Shown here in pieces: positions 42,237 through 52,030 of a stretch of 64,000 nt of DNA. Both the position numbers and the translations under genes were made by a program. Positions within the stretch are counted from its first letter, which is position 1. Each line of letters opens with the position of its first letter. This DNA is from Mucilaginibacter sp. cycad4. Lineage in GTDB: Bacteria; Bacteroidota; Bacteroidia; Sphingobacteriales; Sphingobacteriaceae. The notes under the pieces are model-generated. The model was not told where the DNA came from. It was given only the letters and a program-made list of their open reading frames with translations, and did not search any database. Location: contig NZ_CP139559.1 in NCBI RefSeq assembly GCF_034263275.1, positions 496,001-560,000 of the forward strand, in the 5' to 3' direction.

Positions 42237-43898
42237 TTAAACTTCGGCCAGGTATTTATGTACAAAACTTATCGCCATTGAGCCTTCGCCTACGGCAGAC
42301 GCCACACGGTTCATAGCCCCGGCACGCACATCACCTGCAGCAAATATGCCGGGACAGCTGGTTTCTAACAAGAATGGATCGCGTTTAAGCTTCCAAACTT
42401 TGCCAAAACTTTCATAGCTGCGCAACTCGCGGCCGGTTTCAATAAAGTCTTTACTGTTTTTGATGATATCCAGTTTTATCCAGTCGGTATAAGGTTTAGC
42501 ACCAATGAATATATATAACGCGTTAGCGGTTTTAACCTCGGATTCTTTGGTTTTACAGTTTTGTATCGTAAGCTTTTCGAGGCAGTTGGTACCTTCGGCC
42601 TCAATTACCTCGGTATTTGGCAAAACCTTTATATTAGGCGTATCGGCAATCTGGTTGATCAGGTAGGCAGACATGGTTGCCGTCAAATCATCCCTGCGGA
42701 TAATGATATGCACATTTTTGGCAAATTTGGATAGGTACATAGCTGCCTGGCCTGCCGAGTTACCCCCGCCAATCACAAATACTTCTTTACCTGTACATGC
42801 CGAAGCTTCGGTAGTGGCGGCACCGTAGTAAATGCCGGCACCTGTAAAGTTATCAACGCCTTTAACTTCCAGTTTGCGGTAATCAACCCCGGTAGTAATT
42901 ACTACTGTACGGCTGATGATCTCGGGCCCGTCATCCAAAATAATTGTTTTGTAGCCATCCTTTTGTCTAATATCGTTAACAGATTGCGGCGACAAAAATT
43001 CGGCCCCCAAACGCATAGCCTGGCTTATGGCGCGACGGGTGAGATCGGCGCCGCTTAAGCCTGCCGGGAAACCCAGGTAGTTTTCAATACGTGAGCTGGT
43101 ACCGGCTTGCCCGCCCGGTGCCTTGCGCTCAATCAGTAAAGTTTTTAAACCTTCTGACGAACCGTATACTGCGGCGGCTAATCCTGCCGGACCTGCACCA
43201 ATAATCACTACATCATAAACATCGGTGAGCTGGGTAGGATTTTTGCCCATTTTATCGGCAATATCCCTTATGGTGGGTTTTGTTAAACAACTACCATCCT
43301 CAAATATCACCATTGGCAAATCGTCGGTTGTGCGGTTATTGATGGTAAGCAAACTGGCCGAATCGATGTTTTTTTCGATATCAAACCAGCGATAAGGGAT
43401 CAGGTTACCTGCTAAAAAATCTTTTATCACATGCGATTGCGGCGAAAACTGGTAGCCTACCAGCTTCATGCCTACAAACTCGGGGATGTAGTGGCTATGC
43501 CAGTCGCCAAGCAAGTCATTTATTACCGGATAAAGTTTTTCCTCGGGTGGGTTCCAGGGTTTCATCAGGTAATAATCAAGCTGCACATCGTTGATGGCTT
43601 TAATGGCGGCATCGGTATCGGAGTAGGCGGTAAGCAGTACCCGTTTAGCTTCGGGGAATACTTTTTTTGCCTTCTCCAAAAATTTAACGCCTTCCATTTC
43701 GGGCATGCGCTGATCGCACAAAAACAAGGCAACCACTTCCGAACTGTTTTTCAATTCAATAAGGGTTTCATATGCCTCATTTGCCGATGTTGTGCTTAGT
43801 ATTTTATATTCTTTGCCATACTGCGACTTTAAATCGCGGCTTATTGACCGCAAAACCTGCGGGTCATCATCTATGGAAAATATTATCGGACGGCTCAT
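42237..43898 (-). CDS. Receiver domain - glutaredoxin-like - thioredoxin-reductase-like fusion
   Basis: 553 residues. Residues 1-130 form a receiver with phospho-Asp in FLCDQRMPEMEG. About 150-225 looks like a thioredoxin-fold spacer (LPMVIFEDGSCLTKPTIRDI). From about 230 it is a FAD/NADPH reductase (VVIIGAGPAGLAAAVYG, GGQAGTSSRIENYLGFP, VFVIGGGNSAGQAAMYL, GIFAAGDVRAG). The place of the CxxC of thioredoxin reductase reads GAATTEASAC, so the disulfide is missing. It probably acts as a phosphorylation-controlled flavin redox sensor. The sensor kinase lies just upstream. Confidence 0.87.
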   Translation of the reverse strand: MSRPIIFSIDDDPQVLRSISRDLKSQYGKEYKILSTTSANEAYETLIELKNSSEVVALFLCDQRMPEMEGVKFLEKAKKVFPEAKRVLLTAYSDTDAAIKAINDVQLDYYLMKPWNPPEEKLYPVINDLLGDWHSHYIPEFVGMKLVGYQFSPQSHVIKDFLAGNLIPYRWFDIEKNIDSASLLTINNRTTDDLPMVIFEDGSCLTKPTIRDIADKMGKNPTQLTDVYDVVIIGAGPAGLAAAVYGSSEGLKTLLIERKAPGGQAGTSSRIENYLGFPAGLSGADLTRRAISQAMRLGAEFLSPQSVNDIRQKDGYKTIILDDGPEIISRTVVITTGVDYRKLEVKGVDNFTGAGIYYGAATTEASACTGKEVFVIGGGNSAGQAAMYLSKFAKNVHIIIRRDDLTATMSAYLINQIADTPNIKVLPNTEVIEAEGTNCLEKLTIQNCKTKESEVKTANALYIFIGAKPYTDWIKLDIIKNSKDFIETGRELRSYESFGKVWKLKRDPFLLETSCPGIFAAGDVRAGAMNRVASAVGEGSMAISFVHKYLAEV

Positions 43899-43951
43899 AG
43901 GGTAAATATGCAGGCAAATTAACTAATATTTTTGGTAAAATCAGCTTTTTG

Positions 43952-45370
43952 CTATCCGTTTATCGGGAAGCAAACTATAAACTCGGTATGCCCGGGCCTT
44001 GATTTTACCTTTATCGAACCGCGGTGCTGCTTCACTATACGCTGCACCACCTCAAGCCCCATACCGGTACCTTTGCCCATTTCTTTAGTAGTAAAGAAAG
44101 GGTCGTAGATGCGGGTGACGTTATCTTCCGGTATGCCGGGCCCATCATCAATAATGGTTACTTCAACAAAGTCGTTATCTTTTTTAGTGCGGATGGTAAG
44201 GGTGCCTTTTTCGTTCACTTCCATGGCATCAAGGGCATTATCAACTAAATTTGTCCATACCTGGTTAAGTTCGCCAATGAGTGCCTTAACCTCGGGCAGC
44301 GTATCGTCAAACTCCTCAATTACAGTGATATTCTCCTTCCTGATCTTATAACCCAGCATGGTTATCGTATTACGGATCCCGATGTGGATATCGGCATACT
44401 GCTTGTCCTGGGCGCGGTCCATATGGGTAAACGTTTTAACTGAACTTACCAGCTCGGCAATGCGGCGCGCCGATTCCTGGATATCTTCAATCATCTTTTC
44501 GCCCATAAGCTTGCTGCTAAGCCAGCCCATAATAATGGATACTGCGTGCTCAGGTATATGTGCTTTCAGTGCCTCCAGATTTTCGGTAGTAAAGCTAAAA
44601 TCAACAAAGCTTTCGGCTATATCATAGGCATCTTCAACGCCGTTATCTTCCAGCCATTCAGATATTTCATCTTCAAGCTGGGTGCGTTGTTTAAGTGTAA
44701 GGCGGGTATAGCATTCCTTTTTGTTCAGGATCCTAAACAACTCGTCTGTAAGGCCGTCAACCTGTTCATCACTTGCTCTTATGGCAAACATGTTTTTTAG
44801 ATGGGCAGGCACCATGCGCAGGTGTTTCCTTAGTGACAACGAATCGCGCACAATGGCCGATGCCGGGTTATTAAGTTCATGCGCCAAACCGGCCGATAGC
44901 TTGCCTAAAGCCATCATTTTATCGTTTTGCTGCTGCATGGCCGTAAAATCGCGTACGCGGGTGGTCATGATATGAACCAGCGCCTGGGTAAGTTCAAAAT
45001 GGTGTTGGATCATCTCCATGATCTCGGCCGTAGGATAGCTCAGTATTGTTAACTCGCCGACAGCCTGGGCATAACCTTTGGCTATCAGCCCACGCGAAAA
45101 CGGCATATAACCTGTGATGCTGCCTTTTTCAACCAGCGTATAATCACGGCGCGAGCCTTGCTGCATCATAAAAAAACGCATGTTGCCTTCCAATATAAAA
45201 TGAGGTCCTGTAAGGTCCTGACCCGGCTCCATCAGGTATTCGCCATCTTCAAATGTTAGGATCTCGCTTTTATCAATCAGCCATTGAAGCTGATCATCGG
45301 GTATATTGGCCAAAGCTTCAAAAGCTTTCAAGTCTGATACGCTTACCTGTAGTTCACTTACCTTTTGCAT
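43952..45370 (-). CDS. Histidine kinase with cyclic-nucleotide-binding-type sensor domain
   Basis: 472 residues. An N-terminal cNMP-binding-like domain (about 15-150: EILTFEDGEYLMEPGQDL, GPHFILEGNMRFF) is followed by a HisKA helix with LSAGLAHELNNPASAI. The ATPase domain has LVDNALDA, IDDGPGIPED and GKGTGMGLEVV. No membrane segment, so it is a cytoplasmic sensor. It is first in the run with the receiver-reductase and UBP zinc-finger genes and is very likely the partner kinase of the receiver. Confidence 0.9.
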   Translation of the reverse strand: MQKVSELQVSVSDLKAFEALANIPDDQLQWLIDKSEILTFEDGEYLMEPGQDLTGPHFILEGNMRFFMMQQGSRRDYTLVEKGSITGYMPFSRGLIAKGYAQAVGELTILSYPTAEIMEMIQHHFELTQALVHIMTTRVRDFTAMQQQNDKMMALGKLSAGLAHELNNPASAIVRDSLSLRKHLRMVPAHLKNMFAIRASDEQVDGLTDELFRILNKKECYTRLTLKQRTQLEDEISEWLEDNGVEDAYDIAESFVDFSFTTENLEALKAHIPEHAVSIIMGWLSSKLMGEKMIEDIQESARRIAELVSSVKTFTHMDRAQDKQYADIHIGIRNTITMLGYKIRKENITVIEEFDDTLPEVKALIGELNQVWTNLVDNALDAMEVNEKGTLTIRTKKDNDFVEVTIIDDGPGIPEDNVTRIYDPFFTTKEMGKGTGMGLEVVQRIVKQHRGSIKVKSRPGHTEFIVCFPING

Positions 45371-45429
45371 AATTTAAAAGTAGGGAATATTATTTAATGA
45401 TGTAAAAATGAGGCAAAAAATTGCAATAG

Positions 45430-45635
45430 GGTGAACGATGATTAAGAGGATTTTGTTTGTCTGAACCGTGATTTGGGGGGATTACGCGGATTTATTGGAT
45501 TTCTCTGATTAAGACAGAGTGATCATCCGGAAGGCGATCGTGAGGACACGATCGCGGGGATAGAACGTTGAGTGCCTTATTTAATCTTCAGGCTGCATTC
45601 AAAAATCCTGAAATCAGGAAAATTCCTTAAATCCC
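45430..45635. repeat. Dispersed repeat with perfect hairpin
   Basis: GCGATCGTG (45534-45542) mirrors CACGATCGC (45547-45555) over an AGGA loop, within a segment (GATTAAGACAGAGTGATCAT, then AATCCTGAAATCAGGAAAAT) that looks like common Bacteroidota intergenic repeats. No gene was seen in 45371-45638. Confidence 0.5.
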
Positions 45636-45638
45636 GGT

Positions 45639-46382
45639 TCAGTTCCACTTGCTCAGGAAACCCCCAAAGGCTTCCTTATACTGATCGCCAACGGTAATGT
45701 TCACTTTACCTATCTGCAAGGCATTGCGGGTAATAGAGTTGATTTTATTGAGCGATACGATAAATGAGCGATGTACGCGCATAAAACGTTTGGAAGGCAG
45801 TTTTTCTTCCAGTGCCTTTAAACTGGTGAGAGAAAGTAACGGCTTTTCTTTATCCTGAAGATAGATCTTCACATAGTCCTTCAACCCCTCAATATACAGG
45901 ATCTCGTTAAGGGCTATCCGTACCAACTGGTATTCGATCTTTAAAAACAGGTATTCCTCCTCTTCCTGTTCTGCGGCGACTACGGTTGCGGGGGCGTTTG
46001 AGCGGTTTACCAGTTCAAAATAAGTTAGGGCTTTATTTGAAGCGTGCAGAAACTCCTCGTAGTTAAAAGGCTTGAGCAAATAACCGAGTGCATCAACCCG
46101 GTAACCTTCAATAGCAAACTGGTTGTAGGCGGTGGTAAAAATAATGCGGGGTTTATTTGCTCCGCGGCTGTCAAGCACCCGGGCCAGCTCCATGCCGTTA
46201 AGGTTAGGCATCTGGATGTCCAGGAAAATAAGATCAACCTTTTGATCCTGTAAGCCAATCAACGCTTCGACGGCGCTGCTGTAGCGGCCTATCAAATTAA
46301 GGAAAGGGGTTTGCTCAATGAAAGCACAAACCAATCCCAGCGCAAGTGGCTCATCGTCAACAGCAATGCAGTTAATTATCAT
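45639..46382 (-). CDS. LytTR-family response regulator
   Basis: 247 residues. The receiver domain has the phospho-Asp in DLIFLDIQMPNLNG (about residue 55), and a LytTR DNA-binding domain forms the C-terminal part (YIEGLKDYVKIYL, RFMRVHRSFIVSLNKI). The start overlaps the kinase stop by 4 bases, so the pair is one two-component system. The TonB-linked barrel gene at 47732 is divergent from the kinase and is a plausible target, by position only. Confidence 0.94.
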   Translation of the reverse strand: MIINCIAVDDEPLALGLVCAFIEQTPFLNLIGRYSSAVEALIGLQDQKVDLIFLDIQMPNLNGMELARVLDSRGANKPRIIFTTAYNQFAIEGYRVDALGYLLKPFNYEEFLHASNKALTYFELVNRSNAPATVVAAEQEEEEYLFLKIEYQLVRIALNEILYIEGLKDYVKIYLQDKEKPLLSLTSLKALEEKLPSKRFMRVHRSFIVSLNKINSITRNALQIGKVNITVGDQYKEAFGGFLSKWN

Positions 46383-47449
46383 GACAGGTTAAGGGTTAAG
46401 TGAACGGTATAGATGTTGGCAGCGGCATCCTCAGTAATATCCAGTTTATATTTTCCGGCATAGAGCAAATCAAGCCGGCGAATGGTATTAGTTAAACCAA
46501 TACCTTTATTTTCGCCAATGTTTAGGTTATGATCTTTATAGATACCGTTCTCCACCTTTAACTCCAGCAGGTTGTCATGCTGATCGATAATGATGCGGAT
46601 GGTACTCGGTTCCGTAGCGCTGATCCCGTGTTTAAAGGCGTTTTCTACAAAAGGTAAAAAAATCATCGGGGCAACGGTTACATCATTAGTATGTGCAGGC
46701 GGAGTAAACGTAATGGTTACTTTTTCGGTAAGGCGCAGTTCCATAAGGCTGATATAGTCTTTAATGAAAGCTATCTCCTGGCTTAATAATGCAGTGCCAT
46801 GCTGCGTATCATACAACACATACCGCATCATGCGCGAAAGCTGATGCAATGCCTTGCGCGATGTTTCGGCATTAACATGTGTAAGCGCGTAAATGTTATT
46901 AAGCGTATTGAAAAAGAAATGCGGGTTGATCTGGGCTTTCAGGAATGATAATTCCGAACTGATCTTGTCCTGTTCCAGGGCCTGGCGCAGGCGGATATCC
47001 ATTTGCCATTTTTGTATAGCAGTAATACTGGTGCTGATACCTAAAACCAACGCTACGATAACAGTACCAAAAAAGTCCCAGCCCCCGCGGTCCCTTGGTT
47101 TTGGCGGGCGGTGCTGCCGGTGAAAAACAGCTTCCATATGCTCATGCATATGCAGCACCTTATCGGCCCAGCTATTGAGCAGCAAAAAAACAATCACTAC
47201 TCCCACAACGGCTATAAAATACATCCCTATACGGTCATGCAATAAAAATCGCGGAACAAGTAATTTGCTGTTGAAGTAATAAGCAGCAACAAGTATAAAA
47301 AGAGTAACCGCCTGTTTGACCCAAAACTGGTACGGTATTTCAACATTCCAGCTAAGGGGCTGATAGAAGAACAACAGCAGTCCAAAAACTACCCATATTA
47401 AAATATGGATGAGTATGGTGATGGTGTTGCTTTTTGACTTAAGGCTCAT
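46379..47449 (-). CDS. LytS-like sensor histidine kinase
   Basis: 356 residues. Four membrane helices lie in the first ~165 residues (HILIWVVFGLLLFFYQPL, FILVAAYYFNSKLLV, FIAVVGVVIVFLLLNSW, GTVIVALVLGISTSITAI). A His_kinase domain follows with INPHFFFNTLNNIYAL (the phospho-accepting His) and a short ATPase domain (FLPFVENAFKHG, NKGIGLTNTIRRL). It phosphorylates the LytTR regulator encoded directly downstream. The signal is unknown. Confidence 0.93.
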   Translation of the reverse strand: MSLKSKSNTITILIHILIWVVFGLLLFFYQPLSWNVEIPYQFWVKQAVTLFILVAAYYFNSKLLVPRFLLHDRIGMYFIAVVGVVIVFLLLNSWADKVLHMHEHMEAVFHRQHRPPKPRDRGGWDFFGTVIVALVLGISTSITAIQKWQMDIRLRQALEQDKISSELSFLKAQINPHFFFNTLNNIYALTHVNAETSRKALHQLSRMMRYVLYDTQHGTALLSQEIAFIKDYISLMELRLTEKVTITFTPPAHTNDVTVAPMIFLPFVENAFKHGISATEPSTIRIIIDQHDNLLELKVENGIYKDHNLNIGENKGIGLTNTIRRLDLLYAGKYKLDITEDAAANIYTVHLTLNLS

Positions 47450-47731
47450 TGAAAGAGTTTACTATAGTGCACGAAAAATAAATTTACATATATAATTCAG
47501 CAATATTACAAATCAATAAAGCTTCAGGACAATCATAATCGCCCGGGAGGCAAAAAATACCGATGAGCGCTTTGATCTGATCTTTAAAGGCCGCTACAAG
47601 CCTTATCCAGAGTAACTATCCGCCTTTATAGCCGAAAAGTGGTACCCTGTCTATACATTACCAGCGCCTGTCTATTATGTTTTTTACACCAAAATTAATG
47701 CTATTGTTTTGTCGCTGTTAATCAGCAAAAA

Positions 47732-50581
47732 ATGAAAATCCTATACTCCTTAGCAGTAATAATTGCCTTAGCGCTTGCATTACCACTTAACGCAAATGCC
47801 GAAACCGGTCGTACGGTTAAAGGTATCGTAAAAGACTCTACCGGGTACCTCGTTGCCGGTACCAGTGTAAAAATGCTTACCGGTACAGATAGCACCACGG
47901 TTATTACGGGTGCCGACGGCACTTTTACCTTTAACAATGTAACAGTAAACCAGTTTAGTTTAGTTTTTAGTTCGATAGGTTATCAGCCGCTCAGGCGCAG
48001 GTTCGTACTTGCAAATGATAATAAGCCCGCCAGTTTGCCCCCGGTTATTCTTAAAATAGAAACTACCATGTTGAAAACTGTGGTTATTGCCGATGTAAAC
48101 CCGGTAAAGCTTAAGGAGGATACCATTGAGTTTAACGCCGATGCCTATAAGGTACGCGATAATGCCCCTGTTGAAGATGTGATCAAAAAACTGCCGGGTA
48201 TGGATGTTGATAAAGACGGTAATATCACCGCCCAGGGCAAAAGTGTAACCAAGGTAAGGGTTAACGGGAAAGATTTTTTTGGAGGCGACGTTAAAACGGC
48301 CACCAAAAACCTGCCTGCCGATATCGTGCAAAATATCCAGATCATTGATGATTACGGCGATCAGGCAAATCTCACCGGTGTAAAAACGGGCGAACCGGAT
48401 AAGGTACTGAACATCACTATCAAACAAAATAAAAACTACGGTTACTTTGGGCAGGCCAGCTTAGGCGGCGGGCGGGATGCTATTCCCGGTGTATCAAGCG
48501 ATAAGGAGAGCAACAGGTATGTGGCGTCGGCCAACGTATTTAGCTTTAACGGAAACAGGCAGCTGGCCTTTTTAGGTAACCTTAACAACACCAATACCAA
48601 TCTGTTTAGCTTTGGAGGTGGTGGTCCAAGAGGCGGAGGACCGGGTGGGCCTCCGGGATCAAACAGCAGCTCATCAAACGGGATCACTACCGCGCGTTCA
48701 TTCGGGTTAAATTATCGCGATAGCTGGGGCAAAAAAATTACCGCTTATGGTAGTTACAGCTTTGCCGACAATTCGGTGAATACCATCAGCAGTACCATTC
48801 AAAATAATCTTTCGTCAGCCAATCCCAGTACCAACACGCAAACTAATAACCAGCAGGACGAAAAGCTGAACCACCGGGTTAACTTTAACATAGAGTATAA
48901 ACCCGATACCATAAATTATGTAAAGATCATCCCAACATATGCTTACGCCAGCACCAACACCACATCAGACGCTACCAGCTTGCTGCTCCGCAATTCGGAA
49001 ACGGTATCAAACTATAGCCTCGCAAACCTCAGTAAATCAACCGAGCCCAATTATGGTGTTAACGTGTTGTTTAACCACAAATTTAATAGCCACGGGCGCA
49101 ACTTCAGCGTAAATGTTGGTGCAGGCAGTTACACTATTAATAAATATCAAAACCCGGTTTATACCTATATTGATGGTGCCCGCAACGCGCCCCTTAATCA
49201 GTTCATCAATACCGATAGCCGTACCGATAGCGTGGGGACTACGGTATCATACATGGAACCGATAAGCAAAAAGGGCTACCTGGAGCTTAACTATGCTTAC
49301 CATTACGCCTATACTACTGCTGATAAAGCTACCGATACCCTGGCCGATGACGGAAATATAAACCGGTACGATTTGCTGAGCAATAACTACAATTCGACTT
49401 TTGTTACCAACAGGTTCGGACTTAACTATCGCTTTATCGACAAAAAATATAATTACACCTTAGGCGTGGTGGCACAGCCTACATTGTTAAAAGGATCGTC
49501 GATAGTTGATGGTACGCCGTTTACAACCAATAACAACACGTTTAACTGGGCGCCCACAGCCAGGTTCATTTATAACTTTTCGCGCAGCCAGTCGCTTAGT
49601 TTAAATTATAATGGTAGCAGTAACCAGCCTACATATACGGAATTACAGCCTGTTACCGATTTCAGCAACGCATCATACCCGGTGCAGGGTAACCCTGATC
49701 TGAAGCCCGAGTTTAACAATACCCTGTCGTTAAAATACAATAAGTTCAATTTTGAAAGCGGTAATGTGTTTTTCAGCAACCTGTCGTTCATTAAAACGGA
49801 TAATAAGATAGTTGCCAATACCATCACTTATCCTAAAACTTATACACCAAACAGTAAGCTGGCCGGAAGTATTTTAACCCAGTATCTGAATGCCGATGGG
49901 TACTACTCGGCACAGGGGTTTTACGTATTTGCCAAGCCATGGCAAAAAAGAAAATATAATTTGTTCATGATCGGTAACATTTCGTACAATAACAACGTCT
50001 CATATATAAGTAATGTCGACTCTGCTACCTATAACATGACAACCGAGAAAAATATAGCCAAAAATTTGGTGTTATCTCAAGGCGCGCGCTTTAGGGTGAG
50101 CATTACCGATGTTATTGATGCCGAAGCAAGTACTACCTACAGCGTTAATACCTCAAGCAATTCTATCAAGCAGGCAAACGTTAACAGCAACTTCCAAACC
50201 CTTAACCTGGGGGTTAACGGTAAAAGCTATTTTAAAGACTGGACGCTGAGCTACGATTATTCAAAAATGATCTATTATGGCTACACCGGTGCTACCAACC
50301 CCAACATATTGAATACCTATGTGGAGCGCCGCTTTTTAAAAGGCAATGCGGGCACCCTGCGCTTTTCGGTAATGGATGTGTTTAACGAAAATACCGGGTA
50401 TGCCACCACTCAAAACGGTAGCTACATCACTCAAACCAACAGTAACCGTTTGGGCCGTTACTACCTGTTAACCTTTACACTTAAACTACAGAAATTTGCC
50501 GGCAAAAAGCCAACTATGGAACGCGGAGGACCAGGTGGGCCACCTCCGGGCGGCGGCCCAGGCGGACCGCCACCGTTTTAA
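47732..50581 (+). CDS. TonB-dependent-receptor-like outer membrane barrel with CarboxypepD_reg N-terminus
   Basis: 949 residues with a signal peptide (LAVIIALALALPLNANA). A CarboxypepD_reg domain follows (TVKGIVKDSTGYLVAGT), then a plug-like segment (DNAPVEDVIKKLPGMDVD, TKVRVNGKDFFGGD) and a long aromatic-rich barrel ending near LLTFTLKLQKF. Gly/Pro-rich loops appear near residue 300 (GGGGPRGGGPGG) and at the C-terminus (GGPGGPPPGGG). It fits the beta-barrel family 3 of Bacteroidota rather than a full SusC. It may import or sense an unknown ligand. No SusD partner follows. Confidence 0.85.
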   Translation: MKILYSLAVIIALALALPLNANAETGRTVKGIVKDSTGYLVAGTSVKMLTGTDSTTVITGADGTFTFNNVTVNQFSLVFSSIGYQPLRRRFVLANDNKPASLPPVILKIETTMLKTVVIADVNPVKLKEDTIEFNADAYKVRDNAPVEDVIKKLPGMDVDKDGNITAQGKSVTKVRVNGKDFFGGDVKTATKNLPADIVQNIQIIDDYGDQANLTGVKTGEPDKVLNITIKQNKNYGYFGQASLGGGRDAIPGVSSDKESNRYVASANVFSFNGNRQLAFLGNLNNTNTNLFSFGGGGPRGGGPGGPPGSNSSSSNGITTARSFGLNYRDSWGKKITAYGSYSFADNSVNTISSTIQNNLSSANPSTNTQTNNQQDEKLNHRVNFNIEYKPDTINYVKIIPTYAYASTNTTSDATSLLLRNSETVSNYSLANLSKSTEPNYGVNVLFNHKFNSHGRNFSVNVGAGSYTINKYQNPVYTYIDGARNAPLNQFINTDSRTDSVGTTVSYMEPISKKGYLELNYAYHYAYTTADKATDTLADDGNINRYDLLSNNYNSTFVTNRFGLNYRFIDKKYNYTLGVVAQPTLLKGSSIVDGTPFTTNNNTFNWAPTARFIYNFSRSQSLSLNYNGSSNQPTYTELQPVTDFSNASYPVQGNPDLKPEFNNTLSLKYNKFNFESGNVFFSNLSFIKTDNKIVANTITYPKTYTPNSKLAGSILTQYLNADGYYSAQGFYVFAKPWQKRKYNLFMIGNISYNNNVSYISNVDSATYNMTTEKNIAKNLVLSQGARFRVSITDVIDAEASTTYSVNTSSNSIKQANVNSNFQTLNLGVNGKSYFKDWTLSYDYSKMIYYGYTGATNPNILNTYVERRFLKGNAGTLRFSVMDVFNENTGYATTQNGSYITQTNSNRLGRYYLLTFTLKLQKFAGKKPTMERGGPGGPPPGGGPGGPPPF

Positions 50582-50698
50582 AGAACGGCAAGGTTCATAA
50601 ATATTAAAAACCTTCCCATCCCTGAGAAAGATGGTGAGTTCAGATCAAAAAAGCATGATGATCTGAGATTTAGTTGATGTTATCATCAGATAACTGCA

Positions 50699-50735
50699 GG
50701 GCGTTCCGGGGTGAGATACGGGACGCCCCTTTTTT
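50699..50735 (+). terminator. Rho-independent terminator after the barrel gene
   Basis: GGGCGTTCCG (50699-50708) pairs with CGGGACGCCC (50719-50728) with one G-U pair, then six T. It lies about 120 bases past the stop. Confidence 0.8.
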
Positions 50736-51038
50736 ATTAATTATACGTTAAGATGATTGTATAGGTTTTATGGTTTTAAGTTTTTTTATATAAATCAGCG
50801 TTATTGGTTTATTTGTTTGCTTATCAGTGTGTTAATATTTCAATATTATTCTTTACCTTGTTATTATAGCCCTAATAACTTAAACCTAAGGTTGAATTTT
50901 ATCTGCCGCAGTGTTTGACCTGCTACCGATTAGCGGGTTAGCGACTTAAATGCTGGTTAATTTACACCTGCTTGAAAATAATGAGCAATTTTTACAGTTT
51001 TTAATTACATTTAGCCAATTATTTGTAAATAAAACTGA
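50736..51038. other. Gene-free region before the AraC gene
   Basis: About 300 AT-rich bases with no convincing ORF on either strand. It should hold the promoter of the AraC-type gene at 51039. No clear TAnnTTTG element or repeat was found. Confidence 0.45.
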
Positions 51039-51914
51039 ATGAAGCCGCTTTTACTTAAAGTTTCTGCCGATCCTGCACATTCCTTTAGCGTAAGGCATGA
51101 CGTATTACCTGATATCAATAACCGCTGGCATTGCCATCCCGAACTGGAACTCATTTATTTTACAAAAGGGGGCGGGACGCAGTTTATAGGCGATAGCATC
51201 AAACAGTTTGAAGACGGCGATATGGTGCTGGTTGGATCAAACCTGCCGCATTACTGGCGCTTTGACGACATGTACTTTAATAATGGCAACGAGCAGGTGC
51301 CGGTTGATACTATCGTAGTGCATTTTTGTGAAAACTTTTGGGGCGATCAGTTTCTTCAGCTCCCGGAAAATAAGCTGATCAAGGTACTGCTTGAGCGCTC
51401 AAAACGCGGCTTACAAATAACCGGCGAAACAAAGAAACAGGTGGCCGGTATTTTAGCTGACATGCTCAATACCGATGGTGCCGAAAGGATCATCATGCTG
51501 CTCAAAGCACTGAATACCATAGCGGGCAGTTCGCCACTTAATTATTTAACCTCCATAGGTTTTAAATATGATCATAATGAATCGGAGAGTGACAGGCTCA
51601 ATAACATTTATGAGTACTCGGTACGCAACTTCCGTAAAAAGATCTACCTGGAGGAAATAGCCGATATAGCCGGTGTAAGCGCCAACTCTTTTTGCCGGTA
51701 CTTTAAATCAAAAACCCGTAAAACCTACTCACAGTTTGTGATTGAGATTAAAGTAGGCTACGCCTGCAAACTCCTGATCGAAAACAAGCTCAACATCAAA
51801 CAGCTTTGTTACGACAGCGGGTTCAATAATTTCTCCACTTTTCACAAGCATTTTAAGCAGGTAACAGGTAAAAGTCCGCTTATGTACCAAAAGGAGTTTA
51901 CGAAGAAGGCATAA
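51039..51914 (+). CDS. AraC-family transcriptional regulator
   Basis: 291 residues. The N-terminal cupin domain has NRWHCHPELELIYFTKGGG and FEDGDMVLVGSNLPHYW. The C-terminal pair of HTH motifs spans about residues 185-290 (YLEEIADIAGVSANSFCRYF and IKQLCYDSGFNNFSTFHKHF, then GKSPLMYQKE). The cupin probably binds a sugar or related ligand. Neighbouring genes do not reveal the regulon; the sigma-factor operon starts 116 bases downstream. Confidence 0.92.
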   Translation: MKPLLLKVSADPAHSFSVRHDVLPDINNRWHCHPELELIYFTKGGGTQFIGDSIKQFEDGDMVLVGSNLPHYWRFDDMYFNNGNEQVPVDTIVVHFCENFWGDQFLQLPENKLIKVLLERSKRGLQITGETKKQVAGILADMLNTDGAERIIMLLKALNTIAGSSPLNYLTSIGFKYDHNESESDRLNNIYEYSVRNFRKKIYLEEIADIAGVSANSFCRYFKSKTRKTYSQFVIEIKVGYACKLLIENKLNIKQLCYDSGFNNFSTFHKHFKQVTGKSPLMYQKEFTKKA

Positions 51915-52030
51915 TTTTTTGCCATCCCAAAGGTTGAAAATGATTCTATTATCCTTTCCCCGGGAATAATTTTCTAAATTCACGGTGATATATCTCTCGT
52001 TTTGCGCACTTACTATTAAACGCATTGATC

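Noticed and set aside
47520-47615. Short frame reading IIIAREAKNTDERFDLIFKG then RYKPYPE and a stop
   Set aside because: It looks coding-like, but it has a stop just upstream, no start and only about 30 codons. It might be the end of a vanished gene; the evidence is too thin for a feature.
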